In this document: piece by piece, positions 1-8,630 of the stretch
Position numbering within the stretch: position 1 is the stretch's first letter
Layout: each line of letters starts with the position of its first letter
From: Rhodoferax sp.
Lineage (GTDB): Bacteria > Pseudomonadota > Gammaproteobacteria > Burkholderiales > Burkholderiaceae_C
DNA: 64,000 nt
Reading direction: 5' to 3'
Assembly (NCBI GenBank): GCA_030682475.1
Contig: JAUXOA010000096.1
Coordinates: forward strand, 54,238-118,237
Position numbers and translations under genes: made by a program
The notes under the pieces: generated by a model
Told to the model about the DNA's origin: nothing
What the model saw: the letters and a program-made list of their open reading frames with translations, nothing else
Databases searched by the model: none

Positions 1-2
1 TG

Positions 3-329
3 GCTGGCAGTGCCGAACTCGGTGGCGCTCCCGACAAAAAACGTGCAAGTTCCCTGCAAACCCTGTACAAAGTATTGCACGACTGGTTTCCCGGCGCGGC
101 CAACCTGTCCAACGGCGTGCAGGAATGGAAAGGCGCGCGCCCCATGCTGCCTGACGGACCGCCGATCCTCGGCGCCAGCAGTATGACAGGACTCTGGCTG
201 AACCTGGGACACGGCTCCAGCGGCTGGGCGCTAAGCTGCGGCTCGGCCCGGGCCCTGGCAGACCTGATCGGTGGTAGAACGTCCGACCTGGATGTCAGCG
301 GATTTGGGACCGGGCGGCTCCGCGCTTAA
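3..329 (+). CDS. dadA: D-amino acid dehydrogenase, C-terminal part (5' end outside window)
   Basis: Only the last 108 codons are present; the frame is open from the window edge. The stretch RPMLPDGPPILGA followed by LWLNLGHGSSGWALSCGSA matches the C-terminal FAD-contacting part of the DadA/DAO family of FAD-dependent amine oxidoreductases, which oxidise D-amino acids at the inner membrane. The last residues after ADLIGG are not conserved in the family. The stop at 327-329 is followed within a few bases by a possible promoter for the HDOD gene. A different member of the DAO family remains possible because the N-terminal dinucleotide-binding motif is not visible. Confidence 0.8.
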   Translation, partial: AGSAELGGAPDKKRASSLQTLYKVLHDWFPGAANLSNGVQEWKGARPMLPDGPPILGASSMTGLWLNLGHGSSGWALSCGSARALADLIGGRTSDLDVSGFGTGRLRA

Positions 330-333
330 TGTG

Positions 334-361
334 TTGACACAATGCGATCTTCACAGACAAT
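334..361 (+). promoter_or_regulatory. Possible sigma-70 promoter of the HDOD gene
   Basis: TTGACA at 334-339 and GACAAT at 356-361 are separated by 16 nt. If used, transcription would start near 368, at the ATG at 369, giving an almost leaderless message and ruling out the upstream ATG at 342. Confidence 0.35.
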
Positions 362-368
362 CAACGCC

Positions 369-1211
369 ATGAACCCCGAACTCTTCCAAAAACTGGCCGC
401 TGCGGCTGACGGCATGCCGGCATTTCCCCAAAGCGTCCAGAAAATTCTGGGACTGACCCGGGACATCAACTGCTCACACAAGGACCTGATACAGATCATT
501 GACAAAGATCCGGTGGTCGCGGTCAAGGTCCTGCGGATTGTCAACTCCGCCTACTACGCCCTGACCAAGCCGATCACTTCCATCAACCATGCCGTGGTGT
601 ATCTGGGTCTTAACACAATCAAGAATCTGACCTTGAAAATTGCAGCCATCGGCATGTTGCCCACCCACAATGCGGCTGGGTTTGACGGTCCACAGTACCT
701 GTTGCACTCGCTGGCCACTGCCGGTATCGCCAAACAACTGGCACCTCGGGTGGTTGATGCCAACCCGATGGATTGCTTTATCGCCGGTCTGCTGCACGAC
801 TATGGCAAAGTCGTGCTTGCGCAGTTCATGCCTGCGGAATTTCGGATAGCCCTGGAGCTCAGTCAAGAGAAAAAAATCTCGCTGCATCTGACGTTGCGCG
901 AGGTCATCGGCATTGACCATACGGTTGTCGGCGCGATGTTGCTGGAAAAGTGGCGCTTTGCGCCCAACCTGGTCGAAACCATCCGGCATCAATACGGGAC
1001 CGACCTAAAGGACACCGATATGATTGCCTGTGTCTTTGCCGCCAACCAGATCAGTAAAAAACTGGAATTTGGCTTCGGTGGCAATCCTTGGGTTGATGAG
1101 CTTCCTCCCACGATTGCCAAACGGCTGGGGGGCACGCTGGACGAAGTGATTGTTTCTTTGGGAGATTTGGTGCCCACGTTTGAGGAAGCCAAGATATTTT
1201 CAACAATTTGA
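369..1211 (+). CDS. HDOD domain signalling protein
   Basis: A 280-residue protein made almost entirely of an HDOD domain, a degenerate HD-phosphohydrolase fold found in bacterial signalling and regulatory proteins. The N-terminal block (LPAFPQSVQKIL-like, then DPVVAVKVLRIVNSAYY) and the AGLLHDYGKV motif are typical. No receiver, GGDEF or EAL domain is attached, so it probably acts as a stand-alone adaptor. I chose ATG 369 (MNPELFQKL) over ATG 342 because the nine extra residues look unlike the domain and a promoter-like sequence overlaps them. It ends directly before the hydrolase gene, which suggests co-transcription. Confidence 0.85.
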   Translation: MNPELFQKLAAAADGMPAFPQSVQKILGLTRDINCSHKDLIQIIDKDPVVAVKVLRIVNSAYYALTKPITSINHAVVYLGLNTIKNLTLKIAAIGMLPTHNAAGFDGPQYLLHSLATAGIAKQLAPRVVDANPMDCFIAGLLHDYGKVVLAQFMPAEFRIALELSQEKKISLHLTLREVIGIDHTVVGAMLLEKWRFAPNLVETIRHQYGTDLKDTDMIACVFAANQISKKLEFGFGGNPWVDELPPTIAKRLGGTLDEVIVSLGDLVPTFEEAKIFSTI

Positions 1212-1220
1212 GTGCAAGGC

Positions 1221-2108
1221 ATGAGAGTCAAATTTTGGGGTGTGCGCGGTTCGATTGCTTCACCCGGTCCGAACACCGTGCGCTATGGCGGCAACACCAC
1301 CTGCATCGAAATTCGCACTGACAACAACGAGTTGATCATCCTCGACGCCGGTACCGGCATCTTTCCGCTGTCTCAAACGCTGCTGGCGGAGTTGCCGGTG
1401 ACCGCCAATGTGCTGATCACCCACTCGCACTGGGACCACATTCAGGGATTACCCTTTTTCATGCCCAATTTCATTGCTGGTAATGTCTTGCGACTGCATG
1501 GTGCGTTTGACCCGGTTTCAGGCAAAGGCGTGGAGCAGGTCATGTCGGTGCAACTGCAATACAGCTATTTTCCGGTGCGCGAAGCCGAGATGAAAGCGCG
1601 CATTGAATACGTCACGCTCAGCCCTGAACAAAGCGTTCAGATCGGCTCTGCCACGGTCACACCCTGTCTGATGAACCATCCAGTCATTGACTTCGGCTAC
1701 CGGATTGAAGCCAACGGCAAATCGGTTTTCTTCACCGGTGACCACGAGCCGCCATTGAACATTTACGAGCCCGGTGATAAAGGCTATGCCAAATACCAAA
1801 CTTTCGTCGATGAGAAAACCGACAGCATCCTGCGTGCCATGCGGGGGGTGGACGTACTGATCGCCGACTGCTCCTACACCGAGCAGGAATACCCGGCCAA
1901 AAAGGGTTGGGGCCACGGCACCTTCAACTCCAGCATCCAGTACGCCAAAGACGCCGGCGCCAAGGTGCTGTTTTGTACGCACCACGAACCCACTCGCAGT
2001 GACGACGCGCTGGAGGCGGTGTTCCGGCAGGTGCTGGCGGATAAACCCCCGCAAGCCGGTGGCCCCGACTATCGCTTGGCCCGTGAGGGCGAAAGCTACG
2101 AGTTTTAG
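1221..2108 (+). CDS. Metallo-beta-lactamase-fold hydrolase
   Basis: A 295-residue MBL-fold protein that starts MRVKFWGVRGS and carries the metal motif THSHWDH (H68, H70, D72, H73), a later TGDHE motif and a C-terminal CTHHEP segment. This N-terminus and GGNTTC block are typical of a phosphodiesterase/RNase Z-like branch, often annotated as beta-lactamase domain or cyclic-nucleotide phosphodiesterase-like proteins; the true substrate cannot be read from the sequence. ATG 1221 is preferred to GTG 1212, which would add only three residues and abut the HDOD stop. It lies 9 nt after the HDOD gene and 4 nt before nnr, so the three probably form one transcript. Confidence 0.8.
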   Translation: MRVKFWGVRGSIASPGPNTVRYGGNTTCIEIRTDNNELIILDAGTGIFPLSQTLLAELPVTANVLITHSHWDHIQGLPFFMPNFIAGNVLRLHGAFDPVSGKGVEQVMSVQLQYSYFPVREAEMKARIEYVTLSPEQSVQIGSATVTPCLMNHPVIDFGYRIEANGKSVFFTGDHEPPLNIYEPGDKGYAKYQTFVDEKTDSILRAMRGVDVLIADCSYTEQEYPAKKGWGHGTFNSSIQYAKDAGAKVLFCTHHEPTRSDDALEAVFRQVLADKPPQAGGPDYRLAREGESYEF

Positions 2109-2112
2109 GCCT

Positions 2113-3579
2113 GTGCTAAAAATTGATTTCCGCTCGCGCCAGGCCTTGTACAGCGTTGACGCAACACGCCGCATCGAACACGCCGCCCAGGCGGCTCTGC
2201 CAGCCCACACCCTAATGCAACGCGCCGGGCTGGCCGTGGCCCAACTGGCACTGGCGCTAGCACCCCACGCCCGGCGCATCTGGGTTGCATGCGGCCCCGG
2301 CAACAACGGCGGCGACGGGCTGGAAGCCGCCATGCACCTGCAACGCTGGGGCAAACTGCCGATTGTGAGCTGGCTCGGCAGCCCCGACAAAGCGCCCGAA
2401 GACGCTGCTGCGTCATACCAGCGTGCAGTAGATGCGGGTGTCACTTTCACCGAGACTCCGCCACACGACTACGACTTGTGCATCGATGCCCTGCTGGGCA
2501 TGGGTGCCGATAATCGTGCGCCAGAAGGCCGCATGGCAGAGTGGATCAAGCTGATCAACGCGGGCACATCTGAAGTGCTGGCCGTGGATTTACCCACCGG
2601 GCTGGATGCCGATACCGGTGTTGTTGCGCAACACAGCGTCAAAGCCCGGCACACCTTGAGCCTGCTCACGCTCAAACCCGGCTTGTTCACAGCCGATGGG
2701 CGCGACGCTACAGGAGCCGTGTGGCTGGACGACCTGAATGCCGGTCACAACACCTCTGCCGACCAGGCAGTTGTCGCGCCCATAGCCTGGCTGGCTGGCG
2801 CACCGATTGCTGCGGCACGACGCCATGCCTCGCACAAAGGCAGCTACGGCGATGTGGCCGTGGTCGGCGGCGCACCGGGCATGACGGGTGCGGCCCTGCT
2901 GGCCGCGTCAGCCGCCCTGCACGCGGGCGCAGGACGGGTCTTTGTCAGCTTGCTCGATGGCGGCAGCATGAGTGTTGATGCGCGCCAGCCCGAACTGATG
3001 TTCAGACCGGTCAATGGGCTGGACTTCTCGGCCATGACAGTGGTCTGCGGCTGTGGCGGCGGGGACGCCGTTCGCGGCCCGCTTGCGAGGATATTGTCCA
3101 CCGCTGCCAACGCTGTTATTGATGCAGATGCTATCAATGTAATAGCGAACGACACCCAACTCCAGACCTTGCTGGCCGCCCGGGCCAAGCGTCCTGCGGC
3201 CACCGTACTGACCCCCCATCCGCTGGAAGCCGCTCGCCTGCTGGGCAGCACGGCCACCCAGGTGCAACACGAGCGCCTGGCCGCCGCCAGGCAACTGGCG
3301 CAGCGCTTTGGCTGCACGGTGGTGCTCAAAGGCTCGGGCACCGTCATCGCAGCAATCGGGCAAGCGCCGGTCATCAACCCCACCGGCAACGCCAGATTGG
3401 CCACGGCCGGTACCGGTGATGTGCTGGCCGGCATGGTGGGGGCCGGACTGGCAGCCGGGTTGCCAGCCTTCCAGGCCGCCTGTGAGGCGGTCTACCGACA
3501 TGGGCTGGTGGCCGATCACTGGCTCGGCCCGCAAAACTTGACTGCCGACACGCTGAGCCGGTCAACTACCAATTATTGA
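2113..3579 (+). CDS. nnr: Bifunctional NAD(P)H-hydrate epimerase / ADP-dependent dehydratase
   Basis: This 488-residue enzyme repairs hydrated, damaged NADH and NADPH. The N-terminal epimerase half (about 1-215) has the PGNNGGDG signature; the C-terminal half is a ribokinase-like dehydratase with a GSYGDVAVVGGAPGMTGAA block and the nucleotide site NARLATAGTGDVLAGM. The fusion of both activities matches the usual bacterial YjeF type. GTG 2113 is the likely start because it begins the conserved part 4 nt after the upstream stop; the open frame reaches back to 1999 but overlaps the hydrolase gene. The stop codon lies inside the left arm of a large palindrome. Confidence 0.92.
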   Translation: MLKIDFRSRQALYSVDATRRIEHAAQAALPAHTLMQRAGLAVAQLALALAPHARRIWVACGPGNNGGDGLEAAMHLQRWGKLPIVSWLGSPDKAPEDAAASYQRAVDAGVTFTETPPHDYDLCIDALLGMGADNRAPEGRMAEWIKLINAGTSEVLAVDLPTGLDADTGVVAQHSVKARHTLSLLTLKPGLFTADGRDATGAVWLDDLNAGHNTSADQAVVAPIAWLAGAPIAAARRHASHKGSYGDVAVVGGAPGMTGAALLAASAALHAGAGRVFVSLLDGGSMSVDARQPELMFRPVNGLDFSAMTVVCGCGGGDAVRGPLARILSTAANAVIDADAINVIANDTQLQTLLAARAKRPAATVLTPHPLEAARLLGSTATQVQHERLAAARQLAQRFGCTVVLKGSGTVIAAIGQAPVINPTGNARLATAGTGDVLAGMVGAGLAAGLPAFQAACEAVYRHGLVADHWLGPQNLTADTLSRSTTNY

Positions 3580-3715
3580 TACTTCCATAAATTATGACAG
3601 GCAACTTACTACCGTTCGCCCTGAGCTAGTCGAAGGGCCTGTCCTGAGCTAGTCGAAGGGCTTCGACTAGCTCAGCCCGAACGGTGTGGTGTCATGAATT
3701 ACGAAAACATCAATA
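3574..3715. repeat. 142-bp imperfect palindrome between convergent genes
   Basis: Outer arms TATTGAT plus an ATAAATTATGACA-like block (3574-3600) pair with TGTCATGAATTA...ATCAATA (3689-3715). Inner arms CCGTTCG...CTGAGCTAGTCGAAG pair with CTTCGACTAGCTCAG...CGAACGG (3612-3684), and the inner arm is partly duplicated. Lying between nnr and rnr, it could terminate transcription in both directions. A one-arm relative lies upstream of nrdR at 31721-31743. Confidence 0.75.
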
Positions 3716-3719
3716 GTCA

Positions 3720-3835
3720 GTTGAGGACAGAGCTTGCTCTCTTGAATGGTTGAGGACAGAGCTTGCTCGCTGCGCGTAGCTTCGGTCTGTCCCGCAAAGT
3801 CTCAGGTTTCGGTCTGTCCCGCAAAATCTCAGGAT
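3720..3835 (+). repeat. Dispersed repeat A, copy 1 (two left, two right half-units)
   Basis: Left half-units (TTGAGGACAGAGCTTGCTC) at about 3720-3738 and 3749-3767 are followed by right half-units (TCGGTCTGTCCCGCAAA plus TCTCAGG) at about 3782-3806 and 3809-3833. Left and right are imperfect inverted repeats sharing GGACAGA/TCTGTCC. The copy ends about 8 nt from the rnr stop codon. Other copies lie at 19343, 25961, 54126 and 56153. Confidence 0.85.
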
Positions 3836-3841
3836 TCAAGC

Positions 3842-6109
3842 TTAGCGGCGTGCCTTTCGGCCTTTTTTCTTGGCTGTCGCCTGTTCAACGGTGGACTTCG
3901 CAGCCCGGCTCGAAGACTGGAGCGCAGGTACCAAAGGCTCTGCTATTTTTCGTGCCGGGCGTTTCCTGCCCGCGCTGCCCGGCTCATCGTCCAGATCAGC
4001 GTGATCGCCGCCTTCACGCAGCGACCCTTTGTCTTTCATGACGCGTGAAACCAGCCCATCCCCTCCTTCTTGAACCAGCCGAAAATCGATTCTGCGACCA
4101 TCCAGGTCAACCCGGCTGACCTGCACCTGAACCCGGGTGCCAATCGCGTAACGCATACCGGTGCGCTCGCCACGCAGCTCCTGGCGCGCTTCGTCAAAGC
4201 GAAAGTACTCGCCGCCCAGCTCGGTGATGTGCACCAGCCCTTCGACATACATGGCGTCCAGGGTAACGAAAATTCCGAAGCTGGTTACTGAACTGACGAC
4301 ACCACCGTACTCTTCCCCAAGGTGCTCGCGCATGTACTTGCACTTGAGCCAGGCTTCGACGTCGCGGCTGGCCTCGTCAGCACGGCGTTCATTGGCGCTG
4401 CAATGCATGCCGGCAGCTTGCCAGGCCTGGGTCTCCAGGCTCAATTTCTTCGGCTTTTGCCCCGGTTCAGCTACGCGCGAAGCCAACCCTTTTTCAAGCC
4501 GCCTGGCCAGCTTGACGTGGGCTTCGCCCGGCGTCGGCAGAACCGGCAACTGGTATCTGGTCTTGGCCAGAATCGCCTTGATGACACGGTGCACCAGCAG
4601 ATCCGGGTAACGCCGGATTGGACTGGTGAAATGGGTGTAGGCATCAAACGCCAGGCCGAAGTGGCCCTCATTGAGAGGCGTGTAGATGGCCTGCTGCATC
4701 GAGCGCAACAGCATGGAATGAATTTGCGGTGCGTCCGGCCGGTCTTTGGTAGCGGCGGCAATGGCCTGAAATTCGCCTGGCGATGGATCGTCACTGATCG
4801 TCAGCCCCAGGCCAGTGACTTTGAGGTAGTTGCGAAGGATTTCTTTTTTCTCGGGGGTGGGGCCCTCATGCACCCGAAACAAACCTGCATGCTTGCTGTG
4901 GGCGATAAAATCAGCGCTGCATACGTTGGCCGCCAGCATGGCCTCTTCAATCAGCTTGTGCGCATCATTGCGCGTGCGCGGCACGATTTTCTCGATGTGC
5001 CCGTTCTCATTGCAAATGATCTGCGTCTCAACGGTCTCGAAATCCACTGCGCCACGGCGCACGCGCGACTTCAGCAGTGCCTGGTACACATCGTGCAGAT
5101 TGATCAAATCATTTACCCGATCTTTGCGTTTGAGCGCCTCAGGGCCCCGCGTGTTGGCCAAAATAGCCGCCACCTCGGTGTAGCTGAAGCGGGCGTGGCT
5201 CCACATCACTGCCGGGTAAAACTGGTAGGCCGACACCTCGCCGTCCTCGCTCACCACCATGTCGCATACCATGCACAGGCGTTCGACTTCCGGGTTGAGC
5301 GAACACAGCCCGTTGGACAGTTTCTCGGGCAGCATTGGAATCACGCGGCGCGGGAAGTAAACGCTGGTGGCACGCTCATAGGCGTCGACGTCAATGCTTG
5401 AGCCGGTTTCCACGTAATGGCTGACATCGGCAATGGCCACCAGCAAGCGCCAGCCCTTGACGGCGGCTTTGCCCTTGCCAATTTTTGTCGGCTCGCAATA
5501 CACCGCATCATCAAAATCGCGGGCATCTTCGCCATCAATCGTCACCAGCGGCACGTCGGTCAAATCAACCCGGTGTTTCTTGTCTTGTGGGCGCACCGTG
5601 TCAGGCAAGGTACGGGCCAAGGCAATGCATGCGTCCGAAAACTCATGCGGCACACTGTATTTGCGCACGGCGATTTCGATCTCCATGCCGGGGTCGTCAA
5701 TCTCGCCCAGTATCTCCTTGACGCGCCCCACCGGCTGGCCGTACAGGGTCGGTGGCTCCGTCAATTCAACCACAACGACCTGGCCCGATTTGGCCGAACC
5801 GGTCGCAGCTTTGGGAATCAATACATCCTGCCCGTAGCATTTATCTTCAGGGACGACGATCCAGATGCCACTTTCCTGCAACAGGCGGCCGATGATGGGC
5901 CGATTTGAGCGTTCGATAATCTCAAGCACCCGCCCCTCAGGCCGTCCCTTGCGATCACTGCGCACAATGCGGGCCTTGACCCGGTCCTTGTGCAGCACCG
6001 CGCGCATTTCGTTGGGTGGCAAATAGATGTCGGATTCACCGTCATCACGGGATACAAACCCATGACCATCACGGTGGCCTTGAACAGTTCCTTCAACTTC
6101 ATCCAGCAA
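3842..6109 (-). CDS. rnr: Ribonuclease R (3'-5' exoribonuclease)
   Basis: A 755-residue RNase II/R family exoribonuclease that degrades structured RNA. It starts at the first cold-shock domain (GTVQGHRDGHGFV), has the catalytic RNB motif TIDGEDARDFDDAV at residues 190-203, an S1 domain near residue 600 (EYGGVVSSVTSFGIFV) and a basic C-terminal tail rich in K and R. The N-terminal helix-turn-helix segment found in E. coli RNase R is absent: only about 50 bp separate this start from the divergent tRNA-Leu gene. The start is given as TTG 6109; no ATG or GTG lies in frame upstream, so the exact start is uncertain. Downstream is a repeat A copy. Confidence 0.93.
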   Translation of the reverse strand: MLDEVEGTVQGHRDGHGFVSRDDGESDIYLPPNEMRAVLHKDRVKARIVRSDRKGRPEGRVLEIIERSNRPIIGRLLQESGIWIVVPEDKCYGQDVLIPKAATGSAKSGQVVVVELTEPPTLYGQPVGRVKEILGEIDDPGMEIEIAVRKYSVPHEFSDACIALARTLPDTVRPQDKKHRVDLTDVPLVTIDGEDARDFDDAVYCEPTKIGKGKAAVKGWRLLVAIADVSHYVETGSSIDVDAYERATSVYFPRRVIPMLPEKLSNGLCSLNPEVERLCMVCDMVVSEDGEVSAYQFYPAVMWSHARFSYTEVAAILANTRGPEALKRKDRVNDLINLHDVYQALLKSRVRRGAVDFETVETQIICNENGHIEKIVPRTRNDAHKLIEEAMLAANVCSADFIAHSKHAGLFRVHEGPTPEKKEILRNYLKVTGLGLTISDDPSPGEFQAIAAATKDRPDAPQIHSMLLRSMQQAIYTPLNEGHFGLAFDAYTHFTSPIRRYPDLLVHRVIKAILAKTRYQLPVLPTPGEAHVKLARRLEKGLASRVAEPGQKPKKLSLETQAWQAAGMHCSANERRADEASRDVEAWLKCKYMREHLGEEYGGVVSSVTSFGIFVTLDAMYVEGLVHITELGGEYFRFDEARQELRGERTGMRYAIGTRVQVQVSRVDLDGRRIDFRLVQEGGDGLVSRVMKDKGSLREGGDHADLDDEPGSAGRKRPARKIAEPLVPALQSSSRAAKSTVEQATAKKKGRKARR

Positions 6110-6135
6110 GCCGCTGGTTTGGCTATTATTTTTGA

Positions 6136-6141
6136 TACAAT
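6136..6141 (+). promoter_or_regulatory. Possible -10 box of tRNA-Leu
   Basis: TACAAT lies 18 nt before the mature tRNA-Leu 5' end. No convincing -35 box is seen at the usual distance, so the assignment is weak. Confidence 0.3.
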
Positions 6142-6159
6142 GCTCCTCTTTCCTGAAAT

Positions 6160-6244
6160 GCCCGGATGGCGGAATTGGTAGACGCGCACGGTTCAGGTCC
6201 GTGTGCCGAAAGGTGTGGAGGTTCGAGTCCTCTTCCGGGCACCA
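6160..6244 (+). tRNA. tRNA-Leu (CAG)
   Basis: The 85-nt sequence folds as a class II tRNA. The acceptor stem GCCCGGA pairs with TCCGGGC, the anticodon arm is cacgg-TTCAGGT-ccgtg with anticodon CAG, there is a long variable arm, the T loop contains GTTCGAGTCC, and the 3' CCA is encoded. A rho-independent terminator follows. Confidence 0.96.
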
Positions 6245-6257
6245 ATATAAATGAATT

Positions 6258-6293
6258 CCGGGAATCTTTAATCAAGGTTCCCGGTCTTTTTTT
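6258..6293 (+). terminator. Terminator of tRNA-Leu
   Basis: CCGGGAA (6258-6264) pairs with TTCCCGG (6278-6284) and is followed by a T-rich run to 6293. Confidence 0.85.
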
Positions 6294-6301
6294 GCAAAGA
6301 A

Positions 6302-6337
6302 GCTGCTGTAAGTCCTTGGACTTCCAGCGGCTTTTTT
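6302..6337. terminator. Second hairpin terminator, possibly serving rimO as well
   Basis: GCTGCTG...AAGTCC-TT-GGACTT...CAGCGGC forms a nearly continuous stem followed by six T. On the minus strand it is followed by TTCTTT, so it may also end the rimO message, which stops at 6369. Confidence 0.65.
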
Positions 6338-6368
6338 GTTGTCCTCAAATAGTTCAAGCGCTTCGTTG

Positions 6369-7763
6369 TCAAAACGGCTGGGCCACCAGATCGTGCCCCT
6401 GTGCGCTGACAATGCGGGCCTTGGTGAACTCTCCAACTCTCAAAGTCTTGCTGATTTTCTCGGGCGGCAGCAGCCTCACCACACCATCAATCTCGGGCGC
6501 GTCGGCATAGGAGCGGCCAACACCCCCTTTTTTGCCCAAGGCAGGCGCTGCATCCACCAGTACCTGCATGGTGGCGCCCACGCGCTGCTGCAGCTTGGCC
6601 GTCGATACCGCCTCGGCGACCGCCATGAAGCGGGCACGCCGTTCTTCCCGCAGTTCTAGCGGCAACATGCCGGGAATGTCGTTGGCAGCAGCGCCCTGCA
6701 CCGGGCTGTAGGCAAAGCAGCCGACGCGGTCGATTTTGGCTTCCTGCATGAAATCAAGCAGGTGAGTAAACTCCTCTTCAGTCTCACCCGGGAATCCCGC
6801 GATGAAAGTACTGCGCACCACAATCTCGGGACAGGCCTCGCGCCAGCGCTGGATGCGTTCCAGATTTTTCTCGCCACTGGCCGGGCGCTTCATGCGCTTG
6901 AGCACATCCGGATGGCTGTGCTGGAAAGGTACATCGAGATAAGGCAGTACTTTGCCGCTGGCCATCAAGGGCATCACCTCATCCACACTGGGGTACGGGT
7001 AGACGTAATGCAGGCGCACCCAGGCGCCGTAAGGCGCCGCCATGTCGCCCAGCGCCTGCACCAATTCCAGCATGCGGGTCTTGATCGGCTTGCCGTCCCA
7101 AAAACCGGTGCGGTACTTGACGTCGACGCCATAAGCAGAGGTATCCTGGCTGATCACCAGCACCTCCTTGACGCCCCCTTCAAACAGGGCGCGCGCTTCA
7201 TTCAGCACATCACCAATGGGCCGCGACACCAGGTCCCCGCGCATCGACGGGATGATGCAAAACGTGCAGCGGTGATTACAGCCTTCGCTGATCTTGATGT
7301 AGGCGTAATGTCGGGGCGTGAGTTTGATGCCAGCCACACCGAACGCATTGGGCACCAGGTCGAGAAAAGGATCGTGTGGCTTGGGCAAATGGGCGTGCAC
7401 CGCATCCATTACCTCCTGCGTCGCCTGCGGGCCGGTCACGGCCAGCACGCTGGGGTGCATTTTCCTGACCAGGTTGCCACCGTCCTCTGCCGCTTTGGCG
7501 CCCAGACAGCCCGTAACGATCACCTTACCATTTTCTGCTAGCGCCTCACCGATAGTGTCCAGACTTTCCTTGATCGCATCATCGATGAAGCCACAGGTGT
7601 TGACGATCACCAGATCGGCACCCTGGAACGTTTTGGAGGTTTGATAACCCTCAGCACTTAGTTGCGTGAGGATCAGCTCAGAGTCTGTCAGTGCCTTGGC
7701 ACAACCGAGGCTGACGAAACCGACTTTGGGTGGATGGTTGTTTTTTGTAATAACTTCGCTCAT
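6369..7763 (-). CDS. rimO: Ribosomal protein S12 methylthiotransferase RimO
   Basis: This 464-residue radical-SAM enzyme adds a methylthio group to an aspartate of ribosomal protein S12. The N-terminal UPF0004 domain holds the three cysteines of the auxiliary cluster (SLGCAK, NTCGF, TGCLGAK), the central domain has the radical-SAM motif CNHRCTFC, and the C-terminus is a TRAM domain. Together with MSEVITKN... at the start these separate RimO from MiaB. Length and motif order are complete. phaR starts divergent-free on the same strand 30 nt upstream of this start, so the two may share a transcript. Confidence 0.95.
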   Translation of the reverse strand: MSEVITKNNHPPKVGFVSLGCAKALTDSELILTQLSAEGYQTSKTFQGADLVIVNTCGFIDDAIKESLDTIGEALAENGKVIVTGCLGAKAAEDGGNLVRKMHPSVLAVTGPQATQEVMDAVHAHLPKPHDPFLDLVPNAFGVAGIKLTPRHYAYIKISEGCNHRCTFCIIPSMRGDLVSRPIGDVLNEARALFEGGVKEVLVISQDTSAYGVDVKYRTGFWDGKPIKTRMLELVQALGDMAAPYGAWVRLHYVYPYPSVDEVMPLMASGKVLPYLDVPFQHSHPDVLKRMKRPASGEKNLERIQRWREACPEIVVRSTFIAGFPGETEEEFTHLLDFMQEAKIDRVGCFAYSPVQGAAANDIPGMLPLELREERRARFMAVAEAVSTAKLQQRVGATMQVLVDAAPALGKKGGVGRSYADAPEIDGVVRLLPPEKISKTLRVGEFTKARIVSAQGHDLVAQPF

Positions 7764-7793
7764 GTGTCAATTGTCCCAGCATTCGCTCCTGGA

Positions 7794-8327
7794 TCAGCGT
7801 TTGATGCCGAAAGCTCCGAGCATCTGGCCGGTCTGTTTTTGCATCTGCTCCTGCATTTGTGTCAACATGTTCTTGGACTGCTCCAGATTACCGCCCATCA
7901 TGGCCTGTAGCACGGGGGACTGCAGGGCTGCAAATTGCGTCCACATTTCTGGTGACAAGCCCTTGGACTGCTCCCCGAATTTAGTCTGGAAATCCATCAG
8001 TGACTGCATGTTTTTCTCCAGATACCCGCCCATGAGCCCCTGCATGGCATGGCCATAGAACCGGATCACGCTGGCCAACACCGGCGCGGTAAACATGGGG
8101 GACCCATTGGCCTCTTCTTCAAGCATGATTTGAAGAAGAATGCTGCGGGTCAGGTCTTCACTGGTTTTGACATCGCGTACCACGAAGGACTCACTGTCCA
8201 TCACCAGGCGCTTGACTTCTGCCAGCGTGATGTAACTCGACGTGTCCGTGTCGTAAAGCCGCCGATTTGGGTATTTTTTGATGACGCGCTGGTTAACTTT
8301 TGTGTCAGCGGTTTTCTTGTTTGGCAT
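7794..8327 (-). CDS. phaR: Polyhydroxyalkanoate synthesis repressor PhaR
   Basis: A 177-residue regulator with the N-terminal PHB/PHA DNA-binding domain (RVIKKYPNRRLYDTDTSSYI) and a C-terminal PHB-accumulation domain with a Gln/Met-rich tail (QMQEQMQKQTGQM). The family binds both TGC-rich operators and PHA granules, coupling phasin and PHA gene expression to polymer level. No phaC or phaP gene is in the window. A palindrome matching its expected operator lies 41-51 nt upstream of the start and suggests autoregulation. Confidence 0.93.
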   Translation of the reverse strand: MPNKKTADTKVNQRVIKKYPNRRLYDTDTSSYITLAEVKRLVMDSESFVVRDVKTSEDLTRSILLQIMLEEEANGSPMFTAPVLASVIRFYGHAMQGLMGGYLEKNMQSLMDFQTKFGEQSKGLSPEMWTQFAALQSPVLQAMMGGNLEQSKNMLTQMQEQMQKQTGQMLGAFGIKR

Positions 8328-8367
8328 GGGGACTCCTCTGGCTCAGACCAAGGCTGAATTAACTGTA

Positions 8368-8378
8368 TTGCACTGCAA
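8368..8378. promoter_or_regulatory. Candidate PhaR operator
   Basis: TTGCACTGCAA is a perfect palindrome around a central C, upstream of phaR. PhaR is known to bind TGC-rich dyads, so autoregulation is inferred. Confidence 0.5.
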
Positions 8379-8448
8379 CACATTTTAGGGAGTGTCCCAC
8401 CACAAGACCTCAAGGTTTACCCTGAGGATGAGTGAAAAAAAGAAAATT

Positions 8449-8525
8449 TGGTAGGCGCAATTGGACTCGAACCAACGACCCCCACCATGTCAAGGTGGTG
8501 CTCTAACCAGCTGAGCTATGCGCCT
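8449..8525 (-). tRNA. tRNA-Val (GAC)
   Basis: Read on the minus strand, the 77 nt form a full cloverleaf. The acceptor AGGCGCA pairs with TGCGCCT, the anticodon loop is TTGACAT with anticodon GAC, the T arm contains GGTTCGAGTCC, and CCA is encoded. It closely resembles E. coli tRNA-Val(GAC) outside the acceptor stem. Confidence 0.96.
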
Positions 8526-8630
8526 GAAAACTATCCGAAGCCGCAAAGTATAGCAGCAATCTTTGTGCACTCGGTTCGCGTTGAAAAGGATGTATTTAAA
8601 AGAAAAATGAGCTTGAAACGGATGCGCCAT

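Noticed and set aside
4322..5401. Long plus-strand frame opposite rnr, and similar long frames opposite dnaE, lysC, accA and the DUF349 gene
   Set aside because: These are antisense shadows produced by GC-rich codon use; the minus-strand proteins are well-known families over their full length.
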